DNA of 64,000 bases, taken from assembly GCA_902624655.1 (NCBI GenBank), contig CACNYJ010000005.1:1-64000 (forward strand). Direction: 5' to 3'. How positions within the stretch are numbered: position 1 is the first letter of the stretch; every line of letters starts with the position of its first letter. Shown in pieces: positions 10,555 through 19,620 of this stretch. Under the pieces are notes generated by a model, which searched no databases, was not told where the DNA came from, and saw only the letters and a list, made by a program, of their open reading frames with translations. A program made the position numbers and the translations under genes. The stretch comes from an uncultured Thiothrix sp. (GTDB lineage: Bacteria > Pseudomonadota > Gammaproteobacteria > Poriferisulfidales > GCA-002705445).

Positions 10555-10555
10555 A

Positions 10556-11839
10556 CTAAAAGGGAATTTCTCTCGCTACTCCGTTTCTAAATTTGATAAT
10601 CCTTAAATCTCTTCTAATTTTATTAAAATCATCCAGTTTTAGATATCCTGTGTTCCCATCTAAATATTTACTTTTATCTAGCTGCATTCTTTCAATATTG
10701 TGAATAATTTTTACAGAATCTATTCCAAGTGCAACAAATCTTAATAATTCTCTTCTTTCTAAATTCTCCAAGAATATATTTTTTTCAGATAAATTTTTCT
10801 CATTATATATCCAAGGTATGTCACAAAATTTTATATCATTAAGATCTTTATTATTTTCCTTGTCAAGGACTCCGTTATAAATATGTGAAGTCGAATAGAA
10901 AGGAATATTTTCAGCAAAGTTAAAATTAAATTGTGGCTTGATCAAACGCATATCCTTTGAGGTTCCAACCGCAAATATTGTATTTAGATCATTCGGGATA
11001 TATGGTTTGTATTGTAACTTTATATTTAATAAATTTTGAATTTTATTTTTTCTTTTAATGCTTTCTTCTATTTTTAGCAAATTCTTAACAGAATCATTAA
11101 TCTTGTTCATATCTTCGCCATAGATAACCTCGTCAATAATTTTTCCGCCTAGTTCCTCATATCTGAGAGAGAATGATTCTGCGATTCTCTTGCCCCAGCT
11201 GTTTTGTGGATAAATCAAAGATGCTTTATTATTTCCATCAATAATTGATTTCTCTGCTATACAAATGGCTTCATCCTCAGGAAGCAATCCAAATTGATAC
11301 ATCTTCTTTTTAAATCTATTAAGATTGGAGGCATAATTCAGTGTAAGTATTGGTAATGATTCAGAACTATATAAAATTAGTTTATTTATTAATTCTTTTT
11401 TTAAAGGCCCAATAACAAAATCAAAATCACCCAAGATCAGTTCGCCGTAAATTTCTCTAATATTAATATCATTATCACCAGTATCAAAAATACTTAATCT
11501 TGGCCGAACATCATTTGGAAAAGTTTTGAGCTCCATCTCAATACCTTCTTTTATAGCTTTGCCAACCTTTGAGTATCGCCCAGTAACAGGTAAAAGTACT
11601 GCAATTCTTTTTACAGGAATTAAGTCGATAAGCTCATAAGTTTCTTTTTCTTCCAAAAGCTCATCTATGTTTATTTGTTGATCATTATTCTCATTTGATT
11701 CAGATCTGACTGTCTCTGACACATCATCCGATATGATATCTATATTTGTTGTGTCACAGCTTAGAAGTAATATACTACCAAGCAAGAGGATAATATATTT
11801 ATAAAAATTTTTAATTTTTAAAGGTAATTTATTTTGCAT
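10556..11839 (-). CDS. lpoA: LpoA-like penicillin-binding-protein activator lipoprotein, short form
   Basis: The 427-residue protein has a lipoprotein signal ending LLLSC near residue 28, a polar linker, and then a periplasmic-binding-protein-like fold starting RIAVLLPVTGRYSKVGKAIKEG. This is the C-terminal half of LpoA, the outer-membrane activator of PBP1A. E. coli LpoA is much longer, with an N-terminal helical TPR-like domain; here there is room only for the LivJ-like half. Context agrees: lpoA and rsmI are neighbours in gammaproteobacteria, though here they are divergent. I start at ATG 11839; a TTG at 11860 is possible. The start codon abuts that of rsmI. Confidence 0.8.
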   Translation of the reverse strand: MQNKLPLKIKNFYKYIILLLGSILLLSCDTTNIDIISDDVSETVRSESNENNDQQINIDELLEEKETYELIDLIPVKRIAVLLPVTGRYSKVGKAIKEGIEMELKTFPNDVRPRLSIFDTGDNDINIREIYGELILGDFDFVIGPLKKELINKLILYSSESLPILTLNYASNLNRFKKKMYQFGLLPEDEAICIAEKSIIDGNNKASLIYPQNSWGKRIAESFSLRYEELGGKIIDEVIYGEDMNKINDSVKNLLKIEESIKRKNKIQNLLNIKLQYKPYIPNDLNTIFAVGTSKDMRLIKPQFNFNFAENIPFYSTSHIYNGVLDKENNKDLNDIKFCDIPWIYNEKNLSEKNIFLENLERRELLRFVALGIDSVKIIHNIERMQLDKSKYLDGNTGYLKLDDFNKIRRDLRIIKFRNGVAREIPF

Positions 11840-12724
11840 AGTTCTAATAAAGAGAAGCAATCCATATATGGCATATTATATGTTGTTGCGACCCCAATTG
11901 GTAATTTTAATGATATATCAAGTAGAGCAATTGAAACTCTGTCAAAAGTAAATCTAATTGCTTCGGAAGATACTAGGCATAGTAAAAAGCTTTTAAACCA
12001 TTTTAATATTAAGGTTAGACAGATAAGTTATCATAAATATAACGAGCAAAAAATTAGCAATATTCTAATTAATAATCTCCTGGATGGTAAAAATATCGCT
12101 CTAATTTCAGATGCAGGTACTCCTGCAATATCAGATCCCGGTGATATCTTAATTAAAAAAGCTAAAAAAAATGGAATTAATGTTTCTCCAATTCCTGGGG
12201 CCTGTTCAATAACTTCCGCTTTATCTGCTAGTGGATATGGATCTGAAAACTTTCAATTTATTGGTTTCCTCCCAAAACAAACTGCAAAAAAAGAAAAGAT
12301 TTTTAAGAAACACATATCAGAAAATAATTTCTCTCTTGTGTTTTTCGAATCGCCAAATAGATTAATTGAAACACTAAAAAACATAAAAAAAAATTACTCA
12401 GAAGAATGCGTGTTAGTGGTGGCCAGAGAAATTTCAAAGGTGCACGAAGAAATTCTTGAGCAAAACATTATGGAATGTATTTCTTGGTACGAATCAAAAA
12501 ATCCCAAAAAATTAAAAGGAGAGTTTGTAATAATATTACCAGCCCAAGATCATTTAAATGATAAAGAATCGTTTAATGATATAGAAAACTTTCTAATATT
12601 ATTACTCGATAATAATATATCATACGTAAATGCCATAAAAGCTACATGCAGTAAATATAAACTAAAGAAGAACATAATTTATAAAAAATACATTCACCTT
12701 GCAAAAGAGTATGATTCAGATTAA
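11834..12724 (+). CDS. rsmI: 16S rRNA (cytidine-1402-2'-O)-methyltransferase
   Basis: RsmI methylates the 2'-OH of C1402 in 16S rRNA using SAM. Motifs: ILYVVATPIGNFNDIS, LIASEDTRHSKKLL and ISDAGTPAISDPG, all in the first 100 residues. Length 296 is close to the family. No ATG lies near the expected N-terminus; the TTG at 11834 is the best start, with AAAGG about ten bases upstream. Its start codon is directly next to that of the divergent lpoA-like gene, so promoters for each must overlap the other's 5' end. rnpB follows after ten bases. Confidence 0.94.
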   Translation: MHSSNKEKQSIYGILYVVATPIGNFNDISSRAIETLSKVNLIASEDTRHSKKLLNHFNIKVRQISYHKYNEQKISNILINNLLDGKNIALISDAGTPAISDPGDILIKKAKKNGINVSPIPGACSITSALSASGYGSENFQFIGFLPKQTAKKEKIFKKHISENNFSLVFFESPNRLIETLKNIKKNYSEECVLVVAREISKVHEEILEQNIMECISWYESKNPKKLKGEFVIILPAQDHLNDKESFNDIENFLILLLDNNISYVNAIKATCSKYKLKKNIIYKKYIHLAKEYDSD

Positions 12725-12734
12725 ATTACTAATT

Positions 12735-13072
12735 GAGTCAGCTATGTAATCGCTTCGCTTATGCGAAGAGGAAAGTCTGGGCTCCATAGAGTAGAGTGCC
12801 AGGTAACTCCTGGGAAGTGTGAACTTACGGAAAGTGCAACAGAAAATATACCGCAATTTTATTGTAAGGGTGAAATGGTGTGGTAAAAGCGCACCGCAGA
12901 TGTAGTAATACAGCTGGCAAGGCAAACCCCACTCGGAGCAAGGCCAAATAGAAAAGTTATAGCGTTACTCGCGCTACTTTTGGGTAGGCTGCTAGATATG
13001 TTCGGTGACGAACATACAAGATTAATGATTACAACATACAGAACCCAGCTTATAGGCTGGCTCACCACCTTT
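12735..13072 (+). ncRNA. rnpB: RNase P RNA, bacterial type A
   Basis: This catalytic RNA matures tRNA 5' ends. Recognisable conserved parts are GAGGAAAGTCTGGGCTCC (12768 on), AGGGTGAAATGGTG, GTAAAAGCGCACCGCAG, GGAGCAAGGCCAAATAG and ACAGAACCCAGCTTATAGGC near the 3' end. The 5' GAGTCAGCT at 12735 pairs over nine positions (three G-U) with GGCTGGCTC at 13057-13065, forming helix P1 and fixing the ends within a few bases. At about 338 nt it is shorter than the E. coli RNA (377), mainly in the helices just after P1. Its place between rsmI and mraZ is typical for gammaproteobacteria. Confidence 0.95.
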
Positions 13073-13196
13073 CTATAAAAAAATATCACGTTTTTGTACT
13101 TAAAGTTATTTCTTAAGTTAAAAGGCTATATATATGATTTTGGGTGTTCTTTTACATTAATACTTTTTTGTAAGTTATTGACTAATAATGAAAATC

Positions 13197-13224
13197 TTGA
13201 CATTAAATCTAATTGTTGCATTAT
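13197..13224 (+). promoter_or_regulatory. Predicted sigma-70 promoter of the dcw cluster
   Basis: A perfect TTGACA lies at 13197-13202, followed after 16 bases by CATTAT at 13219-13224. It sits just upstream of the MraZ repeats and 37 bases before mraZ, where the conserved mraZ promoter is expected. Confidence 0.7.
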
Positions 13225-13226
13225 TG

Positions 13227-13251
13227 TGGCTAAATGTGGGAATTAGTGGGA
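13227..13251 (+). promoter_or_regulatory. MraZ operator: three TGGGN-type repeats at 10-base intervals
   Basis: TGGCT (13227), TGGGA (13237) and TGGGA (13247) are each separated by five bases. This is the known layout of MraZ DNA-binding repeats, which let MraZ repress its own dcw promoter. The repeats start right after the predicted -10. The first repeat deviates at its fourth base. Confidence 0.85.
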
Positions 13252-13261
13252 AATTTATCCA

Positions 13262-13714
13262 ATGTTTAAAGGAAGAAGTAATTTAAGTATTGATTCAAAA
13301 GGAAGAACATCTATGCCTCAAAGGTATAAAAAGTTCTTTTGCGAAAACAAAAAGTGTCAGTTAGTCATCACAGCAGATAAAGATAAATGTTTACTTATCT
13401 ATACCCAAAAGAATTGGCTTAGCATTGAAAAAAAATTGTCAAACTTGCCATCATATAATTCTGAAGCACGATTTATTCAGAGACTTCTAATAGGGCATGC
13501 TACTGAATCAGAAATTGATTCCCAAGGGAGATTCTTAATACCTAATCCATTAAGAGATTATGCAGGCATCCAAAAAAAGATAATTCTATTAGGGCAAGGT
13601 AATAAATTTGAATTATGGTCAGAAAGTATTTGGAACAAAAATATAAAAAGCTGGCTTAGTAACGCAGATGGATCAAACATTAATAATGATGCATTAAACG
13701 AACTTAAATTATAA
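13262..13714 (+). CDS. mraZ: Transcriptional regulator MraZ
   Basis: MraZ is a ring-forming DNA-binding protein with two SpoVT/AbrB-like domains. The two domain signatures are visible as SIDSKGRTSMPQRYK near residue 10 and EIDSQGRFLIPNPLRDY near residue 82. Length 150 is normal. It opens the dcw cluster and is preceded by its own repeat operator, so autoregulation is likely. rsmH follows after four bases. Confidence 0.97.
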   Translation: MFKGRSNLSIDSKGRTSMPQRYKKFFCENKKCQLVITADKDKCLLIYTQKNWLSIEKKLSNLPSYNSEARFIQRLLIGHATESEIDSQGRFLIPNPLRDYAGIQKKIILLGQGNKFELWSESIWNKNIKSWLSNADGSNINNDALNELKL

Positions 13715-13718
13715 AATT

Positions 13719-14648
13719 ATGAATTACTCCCATAATCCAGTAATGTTAGAAAAAGTTATTAAAGGACTTAATATTTCTAGCGACGGCATATATGTTGATT
13801 GTACATTTGGAAGGGGAGGACATTCGAAAAAAATTCTCAGCAAAATTGGTGAAAACGGGAGATTAATCGCAATAGACAAAGATTACGAAGCTGAAAAATA
13901 TGCACGAGAACATTTTAGTAAAGATAAAAGGTTTTGTTTCGAAAAGAATAATTTCAGCAGAATTGTAGAAATTATCGAAAAATACAACAATAACAATAAG
14001 GTTGATGGAATTTTACTTGACCTTGGTGTTTCGTCTCCTCAACTTGACGACCCAGAAAGAGGTTTCAGCTTTCAAAAGGCAGGACCCATTGATATGCGGA
14101 TGGATAAATCAGACAAACTAACTGCTTTATCGTGGCTTAAGAAAGCAGACCAAGATGAGATTAAAGAGGTTCTAAAAATTTACGGCGAAGAAAGGTATGC
14201 ACATAAGATAGCCAAATCAATAAAAGATTCTATCAATAAAGATAGCTTATCCACAACCATAGAGCTAGCTGAAATCATAGAAAAATGTTATCCAAAAAAT
14301 AAAAAAAATGGTCGAAATCCGGCGACCAAAAGTTTTCAAGCAATCAGAATATACATAAATAACGAATTGCAAGAATTAGAAAGGTTTTTAGATTCCTGCT
14401 TAGATATTATTGTTAGCGGGGGAAGAATTGTTGTAATTAGTTTTCATTCTTTAGAAGACAGAATTGTCAAAAGATTTATAAAAAAACATTCAGAGGGCAA
14501 GGATGTCCCAAGCAAAATGCCATTAGTTGAAATGAGTAAGAATCTTAGTTTAAAAAAAATAAAAATGCCCTTGAAAGCAAATGATGATGAAGTGGCTTTA
14601 AATAAAAGAGCCAGAAGCGCAAGAATTAGAATCGCGGAGAGAATATGA
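13719..14648 (+). CDS. rsmH: 16S rRNA (cytosine-1402-N4)-methyltransferase
   Basis: RsmH (MraW) methylates N4 of C1402, the same nucleotide modified by RsmI encoded just upstream. Motifs: HNPVMLEKV, the SAM-binding DCTFGRGGHSKKIL, ILLDLGVSSPQLD, GPIDMRMD, and the C-terminal ISFHSLEDRIVKRF. Length 309 is normal. It overlaps ftsL by four bases (ATGA). Confidence 0.97.
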   Translation: MNYSHNPVMLEKVIKGLNISSDGIYVDCTFGRGGHSKKILSKIGENGRLIAIDKDYEAEKYAREHFSKDKRFCFEKNNFSRIVEIIEKYNNNNKVDGILLDLGVSSPQLDDPERGFSFQKAGPIDMRMDKSDKLTALSWLKKADQDEIKEVLKIYGEERYAHKIAKSIKDSINKDSLSTTIELAEIIEKCYPKNKKNGRNPATKSFQAIRIYINNELQELERFLDSCLDIIVSGGRIVVISFHSLEDRIVKRFIKKHSEGKDVPSKMPLVEMSKNLSLKKIKMPLKANDDEVALNKRARSARIRIAERI

Positions 14649-14917
14649 CTAACTTTAAAATCTACATCATTGCCTTATTAATTTTTTCGAATATCTCACT
14701 TTCATTTGGAATTGTTTGGGTGGAGTATAAGACAAGATCCAAATTTAGAGAATTACAAGAGCACGCAAATAAAATAGAGATATATAAGAACGAATGGAAA
14801 AAACTTTCTGTGGAGGAAGGGAAATATATTGCACATAGTAGAATAGAAAATGAAGCAAAAGAACATTTAAATATGATTTTACCCAAAAATAAGGAGTTGA
14901 TTAAAATATATGATTAA
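14645..14917 (+). CDS. ftsL: Cell division protein FtsL
   Basis: This is a small bitopic divisome protein that forms a complex with FtsB and FtsQ. It has a short cytoplasmic tail, one membrane helix at about residues 5-24, then a heptad-like periplasmic helix (RSKFRELQEHANKIEIYKN). Ninety residues is typical, and sequence conservation in the family is low, so the call rests on topology and on position between rsmH and ftsI. It overlaps ftsI by eight bases. Confidence 0.88.
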   Translation: MTNFKIYIIALLIFSNISLSFGIVWVEYKTRSKFRELQEHANKIEIYKNEWKKLSVEEGKYIAHSRIENEAKEHLNMILPKNKELIKIYD

Positions 14918-16664
14918 ATTAATAAAAAATTTTAGAAGGCAGGATTTTCTATCTTTATTAATTTTCATAGGAATTTCAATTATTCTATATAGGTGTATCA
15001 ATCTTCAATATTTTGAGACCGATAATTGGGTAAGTAGCTCTGAAGCAAGAGAAATAAAACCAGATAAAATTATTGCAAGCAGAGGGGTAATTGTTGATAG
15101 AAATAACGAAATTCTTGCAGAAAGTATACTCTTAGATACTTTAGGAACAACTGACCCAAAGTTTTTCTTAAAAATTAACTCTGAAAAAAAAATACAAGAT
15201 TTGTGTAAAATTATTGATAAAAAATATGATGTGTTAAAAACATCTTTACTTATTAAAAAAAATAAAAAATTTGCTTTTATTGGAAGACAGTTATCAGAAG
15301 ACCAAGTTAAGAAAATTAACGAATTAGAATTAAAAGGAGTTGATTATCAAAAAGAATTTCAAAGATTTTATCCTTGGGGAGAAGCAATTGGCAATCTTGT
15401 TGGTAAGACTGATAAAGATCATAAAGGCCATAACGGTCTCGAAAAGTCATATAATAATTACTTGACAGGTAAAGATGGCACAAGAAAGGTAAGAATAGAT
15501 CGACATGGAAAAATAGTTGATAATATTACGATATTATCACCAGCCGAAGATGGAAAAAAATTAACTCTGACAATTGATGCAAGATTACAGTATGTTGCAT
15601 ATAGAGAGTTAAAAAGTAAGATAAAAGAAGTAAATGCTAAATCCGGATCAGTTATAATCTTGGATACGACAAACGGCGATATTTTAGCATCTGCTAGTTA
15701 TCCTTCATATGATCCAAATGATAAAAATGCCTATTCAAATTTTAAAGAGAGAAATAGAGGAATCATAGATCCAATTGAACCTGCATCAACCATCAAACCT
15801 TTCTTACTGACGGCTGCTCTTCACTCAGGAAGTATCACATTAAACCAAACTTTTGATACTAATCCTGGATATCTAAAAATTGGCGGACATAAGTATAGAG
15901 ACTTTAAGAACTATGGATTATTGACCTCAGAAGATATTGTTATTAAGTCCAGCAATGTTGGTAGTGTAAAAATCTCTCAAAAATTTAACAAGAAAATTTA
16001 TCATGACCTTTTAGAATTTATAGGAGTAGGTGATATGGTAAATATTAAATTTCCCTCTGAACAATCAGGAAAACTTCTTCATTTTAGTGAATGGGATAAA
16101 AAAGATACGAGATCACATGCAATTGGGTATGCACTAACGATGACACCTCTGCAAATAGCAAAAGCATATAGCGTTATTGCAAATAAAGGAGTTGTTATAA
16201 ATCCACGTATAAATAAAGACTCTTTCATAATTAAAGAGGAAACAAAGAAATATAAAAATAGCTTCACAAAAGTTAAAAAAGTAATCGAAAAAGTTGTAGA
16301 GAATGGAACAGGAAAAAAAGCATCATTAGAAGGCTATACAGTTGGAGGAAAAACTGGAACAGCAGAAGTATATAATAAAAAATATGACAAGAATAAACAC
16401 AATTCACTTTTTGCAGGAATTATACCAATTTCAAAACCAAAATTAGTAATAGTTGTTGTAATTAATGAGCCTGAAAATAAACCAAATCAGTTTTATGGAT
16501 CTTTTGTTTCCGCGCCTGTTTTTAAAAGAATAGCTTCAAATTCACTTAGAATTTTAAATATTAGTCCAGATAACCTTCTAGACAATAAAAAAAGAGTTTC
16601 AAATAAACTTGAAAATTTTGATATCACTACTATTAAAACCCCGGAGGATAATTATGTCTTTTGA
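14910..16664 (+). CDS. ftsI: Peptidoglycan transpeptidase FtsI (PBP3)
   Basis: FtsI is the division-specific class B penicillin-binding protein that crosslinks septal peptidoglycan with FtsW. It has an N-terminal membrane helix (about residues 14-30), a pedestal domain, and a transpeptidase domain with PASTIKPF (the SxxK serine), SSNVGSVK (SxN) and GGKTGTAE (KTG). Length 584 matches the family. Its last eleven bases overlap ftsZ, an unusual neighbour; murE would normally follow. Confidence 0.96.
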   Translation: MIKLIKNFRRQDFLSLLIFIGISIILYRCINLQYFETDNWVSSSEAREIKPDKIIASRGVIVDRNNEILAESILLDTLGTTDPKFFLKINSEKKIQDLCKIIDKKYDVLKTSLLIKKNKKFAFIGRQLSEDQVKKINELELKGVDYQKEFQRFYPWGEAIGNLVGKTDKDHKGHNGLEKSYNNYLTGKDGTRKVRIDRHGKIVDNITILSPAEDGKKLTLTIDARLQYVAYRELKSKIKEVNAKSGSVIILDTTNGDILASASYPSYDPNDKNAYSNFKERNRGIIDPIEPASTIKPFLLTAALHSGSITLNQTFDTNPGYLKIGGHKYRDFKNYGLLTSEDIVIKSSNVGSVKISQKFNKKIYHDLLEFIGVGDMVNIKFPSEQSGKLLHFSEWDKKDTRSHAIGYALTMTPLQIAKAYSVIANKGVVINPRINKDSFIIKEETKKYKNSFTKVKKVIEKVVENGTGKKASLEGYTVGGKTGTAEVYNKKYDKNKHNSLFAGIIPISKPKLVIVVVINEPENKPNQFYGSFVSAPVFKRIASNSLRILNISPDNLLDNKKRVSNKLENFDITTIKTPEDNYVF

Positions 16665-17991
16665 ACTAAATGATACTAGAGAGCAAAAAGCTGACATCAA
16701 GGTCGTGGGTGTCGGAGGATGTGGTAATAATGCAATTGAATATATGATCAGAAATAAAATTGATGATGTTGATTTTATCTGTGTAAATACTGACGCACAA
16801 GATTTAAAAAATAATCCTGTAAGCGAAAATCGTAAATGCAATATTGGATACAATATCACAAAAGGCCTAGGTGCAGGCGCAAATCCAGAAATTGGTAAGC
16901 AGGCCGCAATAGAAGATCGAGATAAAATTAAAGAAGCAATTGAAAATTGTGACATGCTTTTTATTACTGCAGGTATGGGCGGAGGAACTGGCACAGGTGC
17001 TTCTCCAGTCATTGCAGAACTAGCAAAAGAAATGGGAATTTTAACCGTTGCAGTCGTAACAAAACCGTGGGAGTACGAAAAAAAGAAGAGAATGGAAAAT
17101 GCAAAAATCGGTATTGAGGAGTTAAGAGGAAGAGTTGACTCTCTGATTGTAATTCCTAACGATAAACTTTGTGATGATGATGATATGAAGCTTTCAGAAG
17201 CAAAGAATCAATCTAATTCAGTTTTAGAGAGGGCAGTAAGTGGAATTGCAGAATTAATTACGAAGCCTGGTGAAATCAATTTAGACTTTGCAGATGTCAA
17301 AAGCGTAATGTCTAATGCTGGCTCTACAATGATGGGTAGTGGAATCGCAGAAGGTGTTGATCGCGCTGAAGACGCAACCCAACAGGCAATCGCATGCCCA
17401 CTTTTAGAGGATGTAGATGTTAGCGATGCTAAAGGTTTGTTAATCAATATTACTTCGGATGGAAGTCTTACAAGTGGGGAGTTTAAAACCATTGGAAGAT
17501 ATATCGGCGAGATTGTTGATGAGGAAGAAGGCGAGGTATTTTACGGTACTTCGATCGACGAATCGTTAGGCGAGAAACTTAAAGTGACAATAGTTGCGAC
17601 TGGAATGAATAATTCAAGATCTAATCAGAAAGAAATAGATTCACCATCTGTTGACATTGTTCTTCAACCCAAAACTCATAAGGAAGAAACAAACTTTGAG
17701 CAAACCCCAGAGACTGTTTCTGTTCTTGAAGACGCTATAAACGAAAACATTTCTCCAGAGCTGATAACAGATAATTATGGTGAAATTGATGATTTTCACG
17801 ATGATAATCAATTAATGGAGTTAAACAAACAAGCTGAATATGAACAAATGAAAGAACAAAGCAAATTGGATCTTTCTAAAGATAAAAACGCAAATCTCAA
17901 GAAATCTATAGAACATAGAAAGGATAGCAATGGTGAGTTAGATTTAGATTTCTTAGATATCCCAGCTTTTTTGAGAAAACAAGCAGATTAA
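16654..17991 (+). CDS. ftsZ: Cell division protein FtsZ, displaced within the dcw cluster
   Basis: FtsZ is the tubulin-like GTPase that forms the division ring. Seen here are VVGVGGCGNNAIEYM, the nucleotide-binding GGGTGTGASP, LDFADVKSVM (T7 region) and a canonical C-terminal anchoring peptide LDIPAFLRKQAD. I chose ATG 16654 because a strong GGAGG precedes it; an upstream in-frame start at 16609 lies deep inside ftsI. Length 445 includes a long acidic linker. The segment after IPNDKL is divergent (CDDDDMKLSEAKNQ), in the area linking to helix H7. The gene lies between ftsI and murE, not between ftsA and lpxC, where no ftsZ is found. Confidence 0.95.
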   Translation: MSFELNDTREQKADIKVVGVGGCGNNAIEYMIRNKIDDVDFICVNTDAQDLKNNPVSENRKCNIGYNITKGLGAGANPEIGKQAAIEDRDKIKEAIENCDMLFITAGMGGGTGTGASPVIAELAKEMGILTVAVVTKPWEYEKKKRMENAKIGIEELRGRVDSLIVIPNDKLCDDDDMKLSEAKNQSNSVLERAVSGIAELITKPGEINLDFADVKSVMSNAGSTMMGSGIAEGVDRAEDATQQAIACPLLEDVDVSDAKGLLINITSDGSLTSGEFKTIGRYIGEIVDEEEGEVFYGTSIDESLGEKLKVTIVATGMNNSRSNQKEIDSPSVDIVLQPKTHKEETNFEQTPETVSVLEDAINENISPELITDNYGEIDDFHDDNQLMELNKQAEYEQMKEQSKLDLSKDKNANLKKSIEHRKDSNGELDLDFLDIPAFLRKQAD

Positions 17992-18010
17992 CAAAAAATA
18001 GGAGATTATT

Positions 18011-18142
18011 ATGAAAAACATTTTATATTATGGAATTATTTTTATAGGATTCACATTATTAATTGGTTGTAATACTTTTGACGGCATTGGCAGAGATATT
18101 TCAGCTGCAGCAGAGTGGGTTAGCGGAGCTGCAAATGATTAA
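18011..18142 (+). CDS. Entericidin-like small lipoprotein
   Basis: This is a 43-residue ORF with AGGAG seven bases before ATG 18011. It has a hydrophobic signal and a lipobox LLIGC at residues 16-20, then a short polar tail reading NTFDGIGRDISAAAEWVSGAA. That tail pattern (G-x-G-x-D plus small residues) is like the entericidin A/B family, small membrane lipoproteins of the bacteriolytic or antidote type. It lies 19 bases after ftsZ and 20 before murE, inside the division cluster. The function here is unknown; the family call rests on pattern recognition. Confidence 0.8.
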   Translation: MKNILYYGIIFIGFTLLIGCNTFDGIGRDISAAAEWVSGAAND

Positions 18143-18162
18143 TAACTTATTAATAAAATTAA

Positions 18163-19617
18163 ATGAATCTAGAAAAACTATTAAAAAATAAAAAATTTAC
18201 TGAAAGTAAGATCAGTATCAAAGGATTAAGTGAGGATAGTAGAAAAATAAAGAAAAATTATATTTTTTTTTTAAAAAATACAAATACCAAATCTGAAAAA
18301 TACTTAGCTGAAGCTGTGAATAATGGAGCTTCTTTAGTCATCCATAATAAAACTATATCCTTTGACATAAAAAAATATACCAATAAATGTATTTTACATG
18401 GAGTTTCATGCGTAACTAGCAAGATGGCAGAAATTTCAAAAAAATACTACGGACATAACCCGAAGCAAATAAAAATATATGGTGTAACTGGAACAAATGG
18501 AAAAAGCTCAGTAGCAAACTATATTGCCCAACTAAAAACTATTAATAAAGAGAAGTGCGCTACAATTGGCACAATTGGTGCTGGTATATATCCAAATCTA
18601 AAAAAACAATCATTAACAACGCCTATCACAATTGAAATAATAAAAAAAATCGCAGGTTTCGAGAAAAAAAAAATTAAGAATTTAACTTTAGAAGTTTCCT
18701 CTCACGGTATCGCCCAAAAAAGAATATCAGGTATTCAGTTTGAATCCGTAATTTTTACAAATCTATCTCAAGATCATTTAGATTATCATAAAAGTATGAA
18801 AAATTATTTTTATACAAAGTTAAGTCTTTTTATAGATTATAAAAATAAGAAAAAGATAATTTGTGTAGATGATATATATGGTAAAAAATTAAAAGAATAT
18901 TTATCTAAAAAAAAATTTGTTAGAACTGTGTCAGTCAGAGATAGTAACTCAGATTATTATGCTAGTAAAATTAAATTTTCCGAATCTGGAACAGAATTTA
19001 TCTTAAATTCAAAATACGGCTCAAAAAATATTAAAACGAAATTATATGGTATTTTTACAGTGTCAAATATTATTTCTTCAATCGCAGCAATAGTAAATAG
19101 TAAGAAAGATTATAATACTTATACAAAAAATATCCCTAAATTGAAACCAATAGATGGTAGGATGAATAGATATCACAAAAAAGACTTTCCCAATGTTTTT
19201 ATTGATTTTGCCCACTCACCCGACTCAATCAAAAAAGTAATGCAATCCATAAAACTACATTACCCTGACAAGAAAATTATAACAATTTTTGGTTGTGGCG
19301 GAGAAAGAGACACCGGGAAGAGAAAGATAATGGGAGGAATTGTTAGCAAGTACTCGAGTGATATAATACTTACAAATGATAATCCAAGAAATGAGGACCC
19401 GAAGAAAATTGTAACTGATATTGTAAAGGGTTTTAATCCAGGCTGCAGTTATAAAATTATTTTTGATAGGAAGAAAGCAATACGAAAATATGTTAATAAA
19501 ACTAATAAGGAAAAGATAGTTTTAATTTTAGGGAAAGGACATGAAAATTTTCAAGTGTTCAAAGATAAAAGCATATTTTTTAGCGATAAAAGGGAAGTGC
19601 AAAAAATTTTAAAATAG
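18163..19617 (+). CDS. murE: UDP-MurNAc-tripeptide synthetase (meso-diaminopimelate adding)
   Basis: MurE adds the third stem-peptide residue to UDP-MurNAc-dipeptide with ATP. Motifs: the P-loop GVTGTNGKSSVANY near residue 107, LEVSSHGIAQKR, and DNPRNEDP near residue 406. DNPR is the known marker of meso-diaminopimelate specificity, consistent with a Gram-negative wall. Length 484 is normal. There is no strong Shine-Dalgarno site before ATG 18163. Confidence 0.96.
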   Translation: MNLEKLLKNKKFTESKISIKGLSEDSRKIKKNYIFFLKNTNTKSEKYLAEAVNNGASLVIHNKTISFDIKKYTNKCILHGVSCVTSKMAEISKKYYGHNPKQIKIYGVTGTNGKSSVANYIAQLKTINKEKCATIGTIGAGIYPNLKKQSLTTPITIEIIKKIAGFEKKKIKNLTLEVSSHGIAQKRISGIQFESVIFTNLSQDHLDYHKSMKNYFYTKLSLFIDYKNKKKIICVDDIYGKKLKEYLSKKKFVRTVSVRDSNSDYYASKIKFSESGTEFILNSKYGSKNIKTKLYGIFTVSNIISSIAAIVNSKKDYNTYTKNIPKLKPIDGRMNRYHKKDFPNVFIDFAHSPDSIKKVMQSIKLHYPDKKIITIFGCGGERDTGKRKIMGGIVSKYSSDIILTNDNPRNEDPKKIVTDIVKGFNPGCSYKIIFDRKKAIRKYVNKTNKEKIVLILGKGHENFQVFKDKSIFFSDKREVQKILK

Positions 19618-19620
19618 TTT

